Origin: Fibrobacter sp. UWH6 | GTDB taxonomy: Bacteria > Fibrobacterota > Fibrobacteria > Fibrobacterales > Fibrobacteraceae | DNA: 64,000 nt | NCBI RefSeq assembly: GCF_900142465.1 | Contig: NZ_FRAX01000004.1 | Location: forward strand, 218,202 to 282,201 | Direction: 5' to 3' | In this document: piece by piece, positions 1 to 9,421 of the stretch | Layout of the letters: each line of letters begins with the position of its first letter | Position numbering within the stretch: position 1 is the first letter of the stretch | Position numbers and translations under genes: made by a program | The notes under the pieces: model-generated | Databases searched by the model: none | What the model was told of the DNA's origin: nothing | The model's input: only the letters and a program-made list of their open reading frames with translations

Positions 1-984
1 AGCAAGCACTTTGGCAATACGGTCTATTTCTTTACTCCGTTGTACATCGCCAACTACTGCGAAAACTACTGCGTCTATTGCGGCTTCAACTGCTACAACA
101 AAATCAAGCGCATGCAGCTTTCCATGGAGCAGATTGAACACGAAATGAAGGTCATCGCCGACAGCGGCATGGAAGAAGTGCTGATCCTCACCGGCGAAAG
201 CCGCGCCAAGAGCAGCGTGGAATACATCGGTGAAGCCTGCAAGATTGCCCACAAGTATTTCCGTATGGTGGGTGTGGAAGTTTACCCCATGAACACCGAC
301 GAGTACAAGTACCTGCACGAATGTGGGGTAGACTACGTGACGGTCTTTCAGGAAACCTACGACAAGGTTCGTTACGAACAACTTCACCTGCTGGGTCACA
401 AGCGTATCTATCCGTACCGTTTCGACTCCCAGGAACGCGCCCTCATGGGTGGCATGCGCGGTTGCGGTTTCTCCGCATTGCTTGGCCTTTCCGACTTCCG
501 CAAAGATGCCCTGGCCAGCGCCCTCCACGTGTTCTATCTGCAGAAGAAGTATCCTCATGCAGAAATGAGCCTGTCCTGCCCACGCCTTCGTCCCATCGTG
601 AACAACGACAAGATTAATCCTCTTGACGTTCACGAAAAGGAACTTTGCCAGGTACTGTGCGCCTACCGCATCTTCATGCCCTTTGTTGGCATTACCGTCT
701 CCAGCCGCGAATCCAAGGAATTCCGCAACGGCATCGTAAAGATTGCCGCTACCAAGGTTTCCGCAGGTGTATCCACAGGCGTTGGCGACCACGAGGAAAA
801 GTACAAGGACAGCGACGACGAGGTTAAAACCAAGACCGCCGACGTAAACGCCGGCAAGAAGACTTCCGATGCCGAGGGCGATGAGCAGTTCGAAATCAAC
901 GACAACCGTAGTTTCAACGCCATGTACAAGGATATTAGCGGCGAAGGCCTCCAGCCCGTGCTAAATGACTATTTGTACGTGTAG
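1..984 (+). CDS. thiH: 2-iminoacetate synthase ThiH, 5'-truncated by window edge
   Basis: Radical SAM enzyme that cleaves tyrosine to dehydroglycine (2-iminoacetate) for the thiazole half of thiamine. The frame is open from base 1, so the true start lies upstream; a TTG at 40 is internal. The first visible residues carry the cluster motif CENYCVYC (C-x3-C-x2-C) that binds the 4Fe-4S cluster. The family end 'GDEQFEI...D.RS...' is present near the C-terminus. Oddity: between the conserved GVGDH and GDEQFEI stretches there is a charged Lys/Asp/Glu-rich insertion of about 25 residues (nt about 796-880) that I do not associate with typical ThiH. It heads a run with thiE and a TenI-like gene, so thiamine synthesis is the likely role. 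Confidence 0.93.
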   Translation, partial: SKHFGNTVYFFTPLYIANYCENYCVYCGFNCYNKIKRMQLSMEQIEHEMKVIADSGMEEVLILTGESRAKSSVEYIGEACKIAHKYFRMVGVEVYPMNTDEYKYLHECGVDYVTVFQETYDKVRYEQLHLLGHKRIYPYRFDSQERALMGGMRGCGFSALLGLSDFRKDALASALHVFYLQKKYPHAEMSLSCPRLRPIVNNDKINPLDVHEKELCQVLCAYRIFMPFVGITVSSRESKEFRNGIVKIAATKVSAGVSTGVGDHEEKYKDSDDEVKTKTADVNAGKKTSDAEGDEQFEINDNRSFNAMYKDISGEGLQPVLNDYLYV

Positions 985-1034
985 TTTAAACCATCGGGAT
1001 GCCGTCGACTTGATTTTTATTTAGATTATTTGCG

Positions 1035-2597
1035 ATGGAACAGGCGCTTTACTGGATTGCTTCTTTGACTTTCGCCATAATTCTGGCGATTTTCTTGTGG
1101 CATGCCTATACCTACAAGAACGAAGCCTCGCCTGTAGATAAGGCTTATCGAATTCTTGTTTCCTGGTGCGTGTTCTTTTGCTTGCAGGATGCCCTGTGGG
1201 GAATTGCGGCCATGCCCGAAGTTGGCCATCCGTCGCTCCTTTTTGGGATCACTACCGGATTCCATATTTTCACGGTAATCACGGCGTACGTCTGGCTTCA
1301 TTTTGTTCTGGTTTATCTGGGCAGTGAAATTCACCACAAAAGGCTTTACAGTGCGCTGGTTCTTTTGGCGGTTGTTTTTCAGACGGCCTTGGTTATAAGG
1401 AATATCTTCGTTCCCACCATCTTTACCATTGGTCCCAATAACGAATACCGATGCGAAGCCTTTAGGCAGGTTGCGTTCTTTAACCAGTACTTTATCTATG
1501 TGTTGATTGGCTTGATTACTGCAATTTCTGCTTTAAGTAAGAAGGGGGATACCCGTAAACAGTATGCCGCCGTCTTTGTTTTCGTGTTGGCTCCCATATT
1601 GTGCGGCATATTCCAGTTTTTCTTCCCCAACGCACCTTTCTATGCTGTTGGCTATGCGGTAGGCTGTACAATCATTCACGTATTCATTGCATCAAGGGAG
1701 CATAACGATCGCCTGGTGCTGGCGTCTACTACCGATGAACTGACCCAGGTTTACAATCGACGTTCCTACGAAGAAGACCTTAAGCGATACGAGGATCATC
1801 CCATAGAAGATGACTTGATTCTTTTTTCTGTGGACTTGAATAGCTTAAAACAGGTTAATGATACCCTAGGTCACCTTGCTGGCGACGAACTGATCCAGGG
1901 GGCCAGCCTTTGCATTACCAACGCTTTTTCCGGCAGCGGCAAGGTTTATCGCGTGGGTGGCGATGAATTTATTGTTGTTGTACATTCCGATGAATCCGGC
2001 AAGAAATATAAGGACAGGCTTGAAAATGAAGTTGACCAGTGGAAAGGCCAGAGAATAAAGGACATGTCTCTTTCTGTTGGTTATGCCGCCAAACGGGATA
2101 TGCCTAACGCCAGCCTGATGGAATTGAAAAAGTCTGCTGACCAGATGATGTATCATGATAAGGAACAGTATTACAAATCCAAGGGCGTAGACCGCCGAGG
2201 ACAGCGCGAAGCCTTTGATGCCGTCTGCAATTCCTACACCAAGATTTTGAAGGTCAACCTGACGGCTGATTCCTATGGAATCATCAAGATGAACCAGGAT
2301 GAGAAAACAGAACAGAAGGGCTTCTCCCATAAGATTTCCGAATGGCTTCATGGCTTTGGAAAGTCTGGGCAGGTTCATGCTGAGGACTTGGATGGTTATC
2401 TGGAAAAAACTTCCCTGGAATTCTTGCGTAGTTATTTTACGAAGGGTAACACCTCTCTGAGCATTTTCTATAGGCGACTCTCTGCCGATGGTTACCGCCG
2501 TGTGATGATGGAAATGATTCCCTCCGATGATTACACCGCAGAAAATCAGACCTTGTATTTGTACGTAAAGGATATTGGCGCAGCCCATGAAACTTGA
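1035..2597 (+). CDS. Membrane diguanylate cyclase (GGDEF) with extra C-terminal domain
   Basis: Predicted to make c-di-GMP from two GTP. Residues 1-220 are strongly hydrophobic with about seven membrane segments. A GGDEF domain follows, with an intact GGDEF signature at about residues 308-312. The RxxD inhibitory site expected five residues before it is replaced by SGSG, so product inhibition through that site is unlikely. About 110 further residues (400-520) form an extra domain I cannot assign; it has alternating strands and could be PAS-like. The gene sits 50 bp after thiH and its last 11 bases overlap the chosen thiE start, so thiE is probably co-transcribed with it. A TAGATT hexamer lies 7 nt before the ATG, and no Shine-Dalgarno is visible. 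Confidence 0.88.
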   Translation: MEQALYWIASLTFAIILAIFLWHAYTYKNEASPVDKAYRILVSWCVFFCLQDALWGIAAMPEVGHPSLLFGITTGFHIFTVITAYVWLHFVLVYLGSEIHHKRLYSALVLLAVVFQTALVIRNIFVPTIFTIGPNNEYRCEAFRQVAFFNQYFIYVLIGLITAISALSKKGDTRKQYAAVFVFVLAPILCGIFQFFFPNAPFYAVGYAVGCTIIHVFIASREHNDRLVLASTTDELTQVYNRRSYEEDLKRYEDHPIEDDLILFSVDLNSLKQVNDTLGHLAGDELIQGASLCITNAFSGSGKVYRVGGDEFIVVVHSDESGKKYKDRLENEVDQWKGQRIKDMSLSVGYAAKRDMPNASLMELKKSADQMMYHDKEQYYKSKGVDRRGQREAFDAVCNSYTKILKVNLTADSYGIIKMNQDEKTEQKGFSHKISEWLHGFGKSGQVHAEDLDGYLEKTSLEFLRSYFTKGNTSLSIFYRRLSADGYRRVMMEMIPSDDYTAENQTLYLYVKDIGAAHET

Positions 2598-3210
2598 TAC
2601 AACCCTCTACTTTATTACCGACAGTTCTACCGTTCCCGCCGAAAAGTTCCTGCCCTCTGTGGAGGCTGCCTGCAAGGGCGGTGCCACCATCATCCAGCTC
2701 CGCGAAAAGAACAAGTCTACCCGTGAGTACATGGAGTTGGCCGCTGCTGTTCACGAAATCACCAGCCGCTATAACGTGCCTCTGATTATTGATGACCGCG
2801 TGGATGTTGCTCTCGCCATCGGTGCCGAAGGTGTTCATGTGGGGCAGACCGACATGCCCGTTGCTGTAGCCCGCAAACTCATGGGCCCGGGTAAAATCAT
2901 CGGTGCTACGACCAAGACTGTCCCCCAGGCTCTGGAAGCCTACGAACAGGGTGCGGACTATTGTGGCGTGGGCGCCATTTATCCCACAACCACAAAGGTC
3001 GTCACCATCCTCACTTCCGTGGATACTCTGAAGGAAATCGTGAAGGCGGTGCCTATTCCCGTGAATGCTATCGGTGGCTTGAACAAGGACAACATCCACG
3101 TTCTCGCCGGCTCTGGAATCGCTGGCATTTGCGCTGTTTCCGCCATCCAGAAGGCCGCTGATCCCGAAGCTGCCGCCCGCGAACTGAAGGCTGCCTTCCT
3201 GGCGCTGTAA
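2587..3210 (+). CDS. thiE: Thiamine-phosphate synthase ThiE
   Basis: Couples HMP diphosphate and thiazole phosphate carboxylate to thiamine phosphate. At 207 aa it is normal length and is a TIM barrel with recognisable motifs: QLREKNKSTREY (pyrophosphate/HMP site), GVHVGQTDMP, GVGAIYPTTTK and IPVNAIGGLN. I chose the ATG at 2587, inside the end of the upstream GGDEF gene, because the protein then begins MKLDTTLYFITDSS like family members; a TTG at 2575 is the alternative. AAGGA at 2568-2572 may serve as ribosome-binding site with long spacing. A TenI-like paralog follows after 92 bp. Confidence 0.93.
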   Translation: MKLDTTLYFITDSSTVPAEKFLPSVEAACKGGATIIQLREKNKSTREYMELAAAVHEITSRYNVPLIIDDRVDVALAIGAEGVHVGQTDMPVAVARKLMGPGKIIGATTKTVPQALEAYEQGADYCGVGAIYPTTTKVVTILTSVDTLKEIVKAVPIPVNAIGGLNKDNIHVLAGSGIAGICAVSAIQKAADPEAAARELKAAFLAL

Positions 3211-3302
3211 CCTATTGACGCGGCAGAACTGGCCCGACGAGTCCCGCATCTAGCCCGACGCATCAGCACTTAAACCGACGCTCCTGACTCCAAACTGATA
3301 TT

Positions 3303-3908
3303 ATGTTTAGACTTTGGCTTACCACTTGCCCCGATGATTTTGCCGGTGAATATGATGACATCGAAGAGATGTTCAAGCGAGGCCTTACCCGCCTGATCCT
3401 TCAGAAACGTCGCAATACGCCGGAGTCCTATGAACGTTGGCTCCTGTCCTTGTCCATGGAATACCGCGACCGAATCTGGGTGCGTGGTACTCCCGATCTG
3501 GCGGAGCAGTTGGATGTCCGTGGTTGCGTGGCCGAGGCTCAATCCCTGATGGGACCGGTTCCCGAATCCTGGAAACGCGTAAACTGTATCGCTTACTGCC
3601 GCGACCTGGAGCAGCTGGCCCAATTGCCCGAATGGGTGTCTGGAGCTCTTGTTGGCCCGATTTTTCAACCTTTATCCGGCCTTGAGCCGGTCAAAACGGT
3701 TGGACTAGACCTCCTGCAGTCCCACCTATCTTCTAATCCTCCCAAGTGCCCGGTTATCCTTTTTGGGGGTATCGACGAGGAAAATGTCCACCTTTTCAAG
3801 GAACTTCCCAGGGAATTTGGGGTGTCTGGCGCTTCTGTAATCGGTGGAATTTGGAACTACGCCGACTCCATAAATGCCTTTATTAAGCTAAACAGACTGT
3901 GCGTTTAA
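3303..3908 (+). CDS. TenI/ThiE-like thiamine phosphate synthase family protein
   Basis: A 201-residue TIM-barrel protein related to ThiE/TenI. The later strands are recognisable (ALVGPIFQPLSG, PVILFGGIDEENV, a C-terminal GASVIGGIW), but the N-terminal substrate motifs of ThiE are weak: QLREK is replaced by ILQKRRNTPESYERW. This makes a TenI-type thiazole tautomerase or a degenerate ThiE paralog more likely than a second true synthase. It lies in the same orientation 92 bp after thiE with no terminator between, so it is probably in the thi operon. The exact reaction is inferred from family and context only. Confidence 0.72.
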   Translation: MFRLWLTTCPDDFAGEYDDIEEMFKRGLTRLILQKRRNTPESYERWLLSLSMEYRDRIWVRGTPDLAEQLDVRGCVAEAQSLMGPVPESWKRVNCIAYCRDLEQLAQLPEWVSGALVGPIFQPLSGLEPVKTVGLDLLQSHLSSNPPKCPVILFGGIDEENVHLFKELPREFGVSGASVIGGIWNYADSINAFIKLNRLCV

Positions 3909-4001
3909 TCACAGACTTTGTAAAAGTGTTTACTAAATAATTACAAAATGCGTTTTTTAAGCGAATTTCGCGAAAAATGTTCCAAATTGGAATAAAATAG
4001 A

Positions 4002-4031
4002 TTGTTCTATTTGAAATTCTAAACATATATT
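4002..4031 (+). promoter_or_regulatory. Candidate promoter for the HD-GYP/kinase pair
   Basis: TTGTTC at 4002-4007 and TATATT at 4026-4031 with an 18-bp spacer. The predicted transcription start would fall at or within a base or two of the ATG at 4039, so the message could be leaderless. No Shine-Dalgarno is visible. Confidence 0.5.
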
Positions 4032-4038
4032 ATGGAAC

Positions 4039-5109
4039 ATGGAACGAGCAAGAGCAAAGATTTTAGTTATTGATGATACCAAGACGAATATTGAAGTCCT
4101 GGAGGGCATTTTATCTAACGACTATGATATTTTTGTTGCCTTGAACGGAAAAAAGGCTCTTGTTCTTACAGAAAAGGTTAAACCTGACCTGATTTTGCTG
4201 GACGTAATGATGCCCGAAATGGACGGTTACGAAACATTACGCCAGATGCATGCCCTAAATTTGGTGAATAATACTCCTGTTCTGTTCTTGACTGCCAAGG
4301 CAGATGCCAAAAGTGAGCAGATGGGACTGGATTTAGGCGCCGTCGACTATATTACTAAGCCATTCAATCCTGATTTGGTACGTCTCCGTATCAAGAATCA
4401 GTTGGAATTTAAGCAGCAGCGTGACCATCTTCATGAACTGGTTGACGAGAAAACCAAGGATCTTCGTAAGACATTGAAGGTCATGTTGACCAGTTTGGGT
4501 GCCCTGGCTGAATACCGCGACCCGGAAACCGGCGCTCATATTAAGCGTACCCAGGTGTTGGTCCAGATGCTGGCCGAGAAACTGCAGAACCACCCGAAGT
4601 TCAGTCACGCTATTTCTAGCAAGGAATATATTGATTTTTACGCTACGGCTGCACCACTCCATGATATTGGCAAGGTGGGTATCCCCGACGATATTTTAAG
4701 AAAGCCGGCTAAGCTTACCGATGAAGAAAGGTTGGTTATGAGTACCCATGCCCAGATGGGTTATGACGTACTTCTGAATGCGACCAGGGAACTGAGCAAT
4801 CATCCTCTGGTCAAGATTTGCGCAGATATTATTTTGAACCATCATGAACGCTGGGATGGCGAAGGTTATCCCAACAAGATTAAGGGAGAAGATATTCCTG
4901 TGGGGGCCCGCCTTATGTCTGTGGCGGATGTTTATGACGCTCTTGTATCTCGCAGGCCTTATAAGGAACCATATCCCCATGAAGTTGCCGTGGCCGAAAT
5001 CAAGGCCGGTAGGGGAACTCAGTTCGACCCCGATGTGGTCGACGCCTTTATGGAAATTGCAGACATTCTTCCCGGTATTTACGAACAGTTCAAGGATGGC
5101 GCTCAGTAA
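4039..5109 (+). CDS. Response regulator with HD-GYP c-di-GMP phosphodiesterase domain
   Basis: Two-domain regulator of 356 aa. Residues 1-120 are a receiver with the acidic pair in ILVIDDTK, phospho-acceptor Asp at about 55 in LILLDVMMPEMDG, and the conserved Lys in ITKPFNP. A helical linker leads to an HD-GYP domain with HD at about 208-209 (PLHDIGKVGIPD) and HHERWDGEGYP at about 268-278, all intact, so c-di-GMP hydrolysis is expected. It lies 10 bp ahead of the hybrid kinase gene and is likely controlled by it. Together with the GGDEF gene at 1035 the region holds both synthesis and breakdown of c-di-GMP. Confidence 0.92.
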   Translation: MERARAKILVIDDTKTNIEVLEGILSNDYDIFVALNGKKALVLTEKVKPDLILLDVMMPEMDGYETLRQMHALNLVNNTPVLFLTAKADAKSEQMGLDLGAVDYITKPFNPDLVRLRIKNQLEFKQQRDHLHELVDEKTKDLRKTLKVMLTSLGALAEYRDPETGAHIKRTQVLVQMLAEKLQNHPKFSHAISSKEYIDFYATAAPLHDIGKVGIPDDILRKPAKLTDEERLVMSTHAQMGYDVLLNATRELSNHPLVKICADIILNHHERWDGEGYPNKIKGEDIPVGARLMSVADVYDALVSRRPYKEPYPHEVAVAEIKAGRGTQFDPDVVDAFMEIADILPGIYEQFKDGAQ

Positions 5110-5119
5110 GGAGTAGCTA

Positions 5120-8100
5120 TTGACTCATAGTCCTTTAAACGCCCAGCGACGTAGGCTCAGAATCCGAATTCTGACGGTTTTTGCCGTCCCCGTGATTATC
5201 GCCTCCATTCTATTGGTCTTCCTTTTCTCATTGACCGTCAAGGAAATGATGATTGATTCCGCATACGCCAATACGGAATCGGCTTTGCAGGACAAAGTTC
5301 TCTCTGAAGTGGAAGCCTTGCTGAAAAACGACGAAGATAAATTTGTCGCTGCGGCGAAGCGTGTTCAGAATGCCAAGGAATCGGGAATTCGCTCCATTCT
5401 CTACAGGGTCTTGCAGTCTAGTGAAGATCTCGTGGATGTCTACTATGGGGGCAATGAAGGCGAATTTATATCTGCTAGGGGGGTAAAGCTGGAAAGTGGC
5501 CAGGCGGAATATCGTACCAAGGCCTGGTATCTGGAGGCTTCCCGTAAGAGGGGGCTCGCTCTAACTGGCCCTACAATCCGTAAGGATTTCGGTAAGCAGG
5601 TCATGACCATTTCTTACCCGATCTGGGATAAGAATCAGAAGTTCCGCGGCGCTGTGGCTGCCGATATTGACTTGCACAAGGTTCGACTTTCTCTTGGTGC
5701 TGTAGCCAAGGAAGAAGGTGGCATTACCCTTTTGGCCGGTAATGACAACGATAACCTGTTTACCTATTTCCCGTATGAAACCAACCGCGGCAAGGTTCTG
5801 CAAGATAGTGTAGAAAACCTGCTTCTGCTTGCCTTGAGCGAGTTTAAGCCCGATACTCTGATGGAAGGGAAGGTTGTCCGTTTTGAATTGACCAACGACC
5901 ATCGACAGCGTCTGGTGTTCATGGTGGCTCCCATCAAGAAGATGCCCTTCTATGTGGTTCATGTGAGTCAGCAGAACAAGATCGTTGCCGGCGTAGACGA
6001 AAATTCCTCCAAGACCTTCCTGTTGGTGGCTCTGGTGGTGCTCCTGTTGATGGGTGGTGCCGCTATCGTTTCCCATACACTGTTTACCAAGTTCATTCAG
6101 CGGGACTTGAACGAAAGTGTCAGCTCCAGTACCCTTTTCGATACGCTTCTGGGGAGTGATAATTTTAGGATTATCCTGACGAACGATACCTTTGATATCT
6201 TGCATGCCAGCGCCTTTATTGCGGACTTCCTGAATGGTGGTGAAGATTTGAAGGGACAGATCCTGTTCAAGTTCTTCCCGTCGGACCAGTTCAATAAATT
6301 TGTGCATCGTGTGGCCATGGGTGGCGAAATGCACGCCAGCGAACGCAAGATTCTTGTGCCTGTGAAGAGTTCTTCCGGGGAAGTGGCGTGGTGGGGCATT
6401 TTCTTCCAGGTCCTTGTGGAAGATAACGGCGAAATGCGTTATCTGTTCATGATCAACGATGAAACTAGCGGCATCCAGAAGGATACCATTTTGGATACCA
6501 TTATGCTTTCCGCAGACCATTCTATCCTGGTGATTTTTGATAGAGCCAAGCGTGTGAAGTACATGTCTAAGCAGTTGGCAGACTTCCTGGGCAAGGAATG
6601 GCGCAAGATGATCGGCCTGTCTCTGGATGAATTGAAGGAACAGGGACTGCCTGAATCGGTGATTACATCCTTAAAGGATACCTTTAGCAGGCGTGAAATC
6701 TGGAAGGATTCCTTCGTGCTTAAATCCCAGGACGGCAAGAGTGAAACCTGGTTCCGTGGGGAAGGCTGTACATTGATGGTGCAGGGGTCCGTCGTGGGCT
6801 ACATGCTTTCCATGATCGACATTTCTGAAGTGGTGGCTGCCCGTGAAATTGCGGAGCAGGCTACCCAGGCCAAGAGTGAATTCCTGGCCAACATGAGTCA
6901 TGAAATCCGTACCCCCATGAATGCCATTATCGGTATGGCGCACCTGATTTCAGAAACCCAGTTGGATGAACATCAGAGAGGATTTGTAGACCGTGTAAGT
7001 ACGGCGGCCAAGTCCCTCCTTGGAATCATCAATAACATCCTGGATTTCTCCAAGATCGAGGCCAAGAAGCAAGAACTGGAAATTACCCAGTTGGTGCTTC
7101 GCGATGTGGTCAGCGATGTGGCTGCCCTGGCCGAAGTCCGTATTGCCGGACGTCCCATCGAACTGATTGTGAATGTGGATCCGGAAATTCCTGAAATCTT
7201 GATGGGTGACCCGCTGCGCCTTTCCCAGATTTTTACGAACCTGATTAACAATGCTACCAAGTTTACCGAGAAGGGCGATATTTCCCTGATCGTTTCCCTG
7301 GAATCCCGCACCGAGAACAGCGTCAAACTGAATTTCTCCGTGAAGGATACGGGTATCGGCATGACTCCGGAACAGCTTGGGCGTCTCTTTAACGCCTTTA
7401 CTCAGGCTGATGGCTCTACGACCCGCAAGTACGGCGGTACTGGCCTTGGCCTGGTGATTTCCAAGTCCCTGGTGGAATTGATGGGCGGTCAGATGCAGGT
7501 GGAAAGCGTGGCTGGCGTTGGATCTCGATTCTTCTTCAGTATTACACTCCCTGTTGCGGCCCAGTCTGTGGATCCCAAGTGGAAGAATCAGATTCGCTTT
7601 GCCGGAAAGAATGTCTTGCTGGTGGATGATTGCGAAAACCTCCGTGACGTATTGCGCCACTATCTGACCAAGCTAAAATGCATTGTAGAAGAGGCGGAGT
7701 CCGTTGACCAGGCCCTGGATCTTATTCAGGCGCATGAAGAGGCTGGCGAAGCTCCCTACGATATGTTCATCGTGGATTATGACATGCCGATCTTGAACGG
7801 CTTCGACTTCGTTCATGGTCTCGATGAAAAGATGATACGGATTCCCAAGGTGTTGATGCACCCCATCCATTTTGACGAAAAGGATCTGACTGCGGCCCAG
7901 AATCTGGGATTCAGCAGCTTTGTTCCCAAGCCTCTGCAGATCAGTTCCCTGCTCAGTAGCATGGAAGAAGCCATGGGCTATGAGCTAACCTACCAGAAGG
8001 CTGTCAAGAAGGAAAAGAGCAAGATTTACTTTAAGGAAGCCAAGATCCTTCTGGTTGAAGACAACCAGATGAACCAGGAATTGGCGGTGTCCCTGCTGAA

Positions 8101-9082
8101 TAGCGTGGGTCTCAGTTCCATGATTGCTAACAATGGTAAGGAAGCCCTGGACATGCTCCAGAAGGATTCCTTCGACCTGGTTCTCATGGATATCCAGATG
8201 CCCATTATGGATGGTCTGACCGCTACTAAGGAAATCCGTGCCCGCGAAGACGAGTACTTCAAGAATGTGCCCATTCTGGCAATGAGTGCCCGTGCCTTCC
8301 AGAAGGATACGGAAGAATGTCTAGCTGCCGGTATGAATGCCCATATTGTCAAGCCCATTGACCCCAGCCTCCTTTACGAGGAATTGGCCAAGTTCCTGGC
8401 GGTGGCTGCGGAATCCAGCAAGGTGGTTACGGACGGAGATAGTTCGGACCTGTCCCAGGAAGACAGTGAATTCCTTGCCAAGTTCCAGAAGATTCGCGAC
8501 CTGGATGCCGAAGCGGGTCTGTACCATTCCAATAGCAATAGGAACGTGTTCCTCAAGATTCTGCAGGGCTTTGTCCGCGATTACGGCGGAACATCCTTCA
8601 ACTTGCGCCAGATGATCGAGTCTGTCCGTTACGATGAGGCTGCACGAATTGTGCATACCATCAAGGGCTTGTGCGGAACCATCGGTGCGAACCATTTGCA
8701 GAATCTGGGCGCAACTCTAGAAAGTCAGCTTTCCCAGGGGCAGTGTAACGCCATTGATTTCAGTAACTTTGAGAAGTTGCTTCAGGAAATTACGTCTGAC
8801 TTGGATGTAGTACTGTCAGGTATTGCGTCTGAGCAGGTTGTTGTCGCCAAGAAGAAAGATCCCAACGCCAAGGAAAAGCTTCAGAAGCTGGTAACGGAAC
8901 TGAAGGACGCCTTGGATATCTGCTCCGCCACCCGCTGCAAACGCAGCCTGGATGAAGTGGAGGGAATCTCCTTCGAGAACAACCATGACGTGCTTATTGG
9001 CAAGCTGAAGGAACTGGTAGACGATTATGACTTTAGCGAAGCCGCCGAAGTTCTGGAAAGTCTGGAAAAGACGATTGCCTAA
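5120..9082 (+). CDS. Hybrid sensor histidine kinase with two receivers and an HPt domain
   Basis: 1320-residue membrane phosphorelay protein. In order: a membrane segment near 15-37, an extracytoplasmic Cache-like sensor region, a second membrane segment near 300-320, two PAS-like regions (about 340-570), HisKA with His594 in MSHEIRTPMN, HATPase (NNATKFTEKG; DTGIGM; GGTGLGL), receiver 1 with Asp886 in FIVDYDMP, receiver 2 with Asp1024 in LVLMDIQMP, and an HPt domain with His1179 in IVHTIKGLCGTIGA. All phospho-sites are present. Start: TTG at 5120, supported by AAGGAG 7 nt upstream. It is translationally close to the HD-GYP regulator (10 bp), the probable output partner. The signal sensed is unknown. 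Confidence 0.93.
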   Translation: MTHSPLNAQRRRLRIRILTVFAVPVIIASILLVFLFSLTVKEMMIDSAYANTESALQDKVLSEVEALLKNDEDKFVAAAKRVQNAKESGIRSILYRVLQSSEDLVDVYYGGNEGEFISARGVKLESGQAEYRTKAWYLEASRKRGLALTGPTIRKDFGKQVMTISYPIWDKNQKFRGAVAADIDLHKVRLSLGAVAKEEGGITLLAGNDNDNLFTYFPYETNRGKVLQDSVENLLLLALSEFKPDTLMEGKVVRFELTNDHRQRLVFMVAPIKKMPFYVVHVSQQNKIVAGVDENSSKTFLLVALVVLLLMGGAAIVSHTLFTKFIQRDLNESVSSSTLFDTLLGSDNFRIILTNDTFDILHASAFIADFLNGGEDLKGQILFKFFPSDQFNKFVHRVAMGGEMHASERKILVPVKSSSGEVAWWGIFFQVLVEDNGEMRYLFMINDETSGIQKDTILDTIMLSADHSILVIFDRAKRVKYMSKQLADFLGKEWRKMIGLSLDELKEQGLPESVITSLKDTFSRREIWKDSFVLKSQDGKSETWFRGEGCTLMVQGSVVGYMLSMIDISEVVAAREIAEQATQAKSEFLANMSHEIRTPMNAIIGMAHLISETQLDEHQRGFVDRVSTAAKSLLGIINNILDFSKIEAKKQELEITQLVLRDVVSDVAALAEVRIAGRPIELIVNVDPEIPEILMGDPLRLSQIFTNLINNATKFTEKGDISLIVSLESRTENSVKLNFSVKDTGIGMTPEQLGRLFNAFTQADGSTTRKYGGTGLGLVISKSLVELMGGQMQVESVAGVGSRFFFSITLPVAAQSVDPKWKNQIRFAGKNVLLVDDCENLRDVLRHYLTKLKCIVEEAESVDQALDLIQAHEEAGEAPYDMFIVDYDMPILNGFDFVHGLDEKMIRIPKVLMHPIHFDEKDLTAAQNLGFSSFVPKPLQISSLLSSMEEAMGYELTYQKAVKKEKSKIYFKEAKILLVEDNQMNQELAVSLLNSVGLSSMIANNGKEALDMLQKDSFDLVLMDIQMPIMDGLTATKEIRAREDEYFKNVPILAMSARAFQKDTEECLAAGMNAHIVKPIDPSLLYEELAKFLAVAAESSKVVTDGDSSDLSQEDSEFLAKFQKIRDLDAEAGLYHSNSNRNVFLKILQGFVRDYGGTSFNLRQMIESVRYDEAARIVHTIKGLCGTIGANHLQNLGATLESQLSQGQCNAIDFSNFEKLLQEITSDLDVVLSGIASEQVVVAKKKDPNAKEKLQKLVTELKDALDICSATRCKRSLDEVEGISFENNHDVLIGKLKELVDDYDFSEAAEVLESLEKTIA

Positions 9083-9085
9083 AAA

Positions 9086-9370
9086 CTAAAGGACCATGGC
9101 CGCAATAAAGGCCAGGACTACGATAATTGCGGCGACGGTGCCTACAATGCCACCGAAGCCGCTTTTCTTTTTGGCATAAGGGCTGTTAGGATCGTCTCCA
9201 AATTCATTTTCCAGGATTTCCTCGTAGTCGGGGAGCTCTTCGTCTGCGAATTCGGCTCCATCTTTCCAGCCGGTGTTCTTGTCGCTACCGCAGTGGCGGC
9301 AGAAGGTGGCGTCGGGCTTGATTTCGGCCCCGCAGTGAGGGCAAATCATGGTAACGGAATTGTCTTTCAT
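9086..9370 (-). CDS. Small zinc-ribbon membrane protein
   Basis: 94 residues. An N-terminal zinc ribbon (CPHCG ... CRHCG) precedes an acidic linker (DEELPDYEEILENEFGDD) and a single C-terminal membrane segment (GGIVGTVAAIIVVLAFIAAMVL region). The ribbon is probably cytoplasmic. Function is unknown; such proteins are common and unassigned. The ATG at 9370 is chosen over a TTG at 9379. TATATT ends exactly 7 nt before this ATG, while a GGAG lies only 3 nt before it. Convergent with the hybrid kinase, 3 bp apart. Confidence 0.7.
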   Translation of the reverse strand: MKDNSVTMICPHCGAEIKPDATFCRHCGSDKNTGWKDGAEFADEELPDYEEILENEFGDDPNSPYAKKKSGFGGIVGTVAAIIVVLAFIAAMVL

Positions 9371-9421
9371 TAGCTCCAATATACAAAAGTTGCGTGAATT
9401 ATTAATACATTTGTTGAACGT

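Noticed and set aside
3211..3302. TPP riboswitch between thiE and the TenI-like gene
   Set aside because: No CUGAGA-type TPP motif is visible; only short CCCGACG repeats. A riboswitch, if any, would be upstream of the window.
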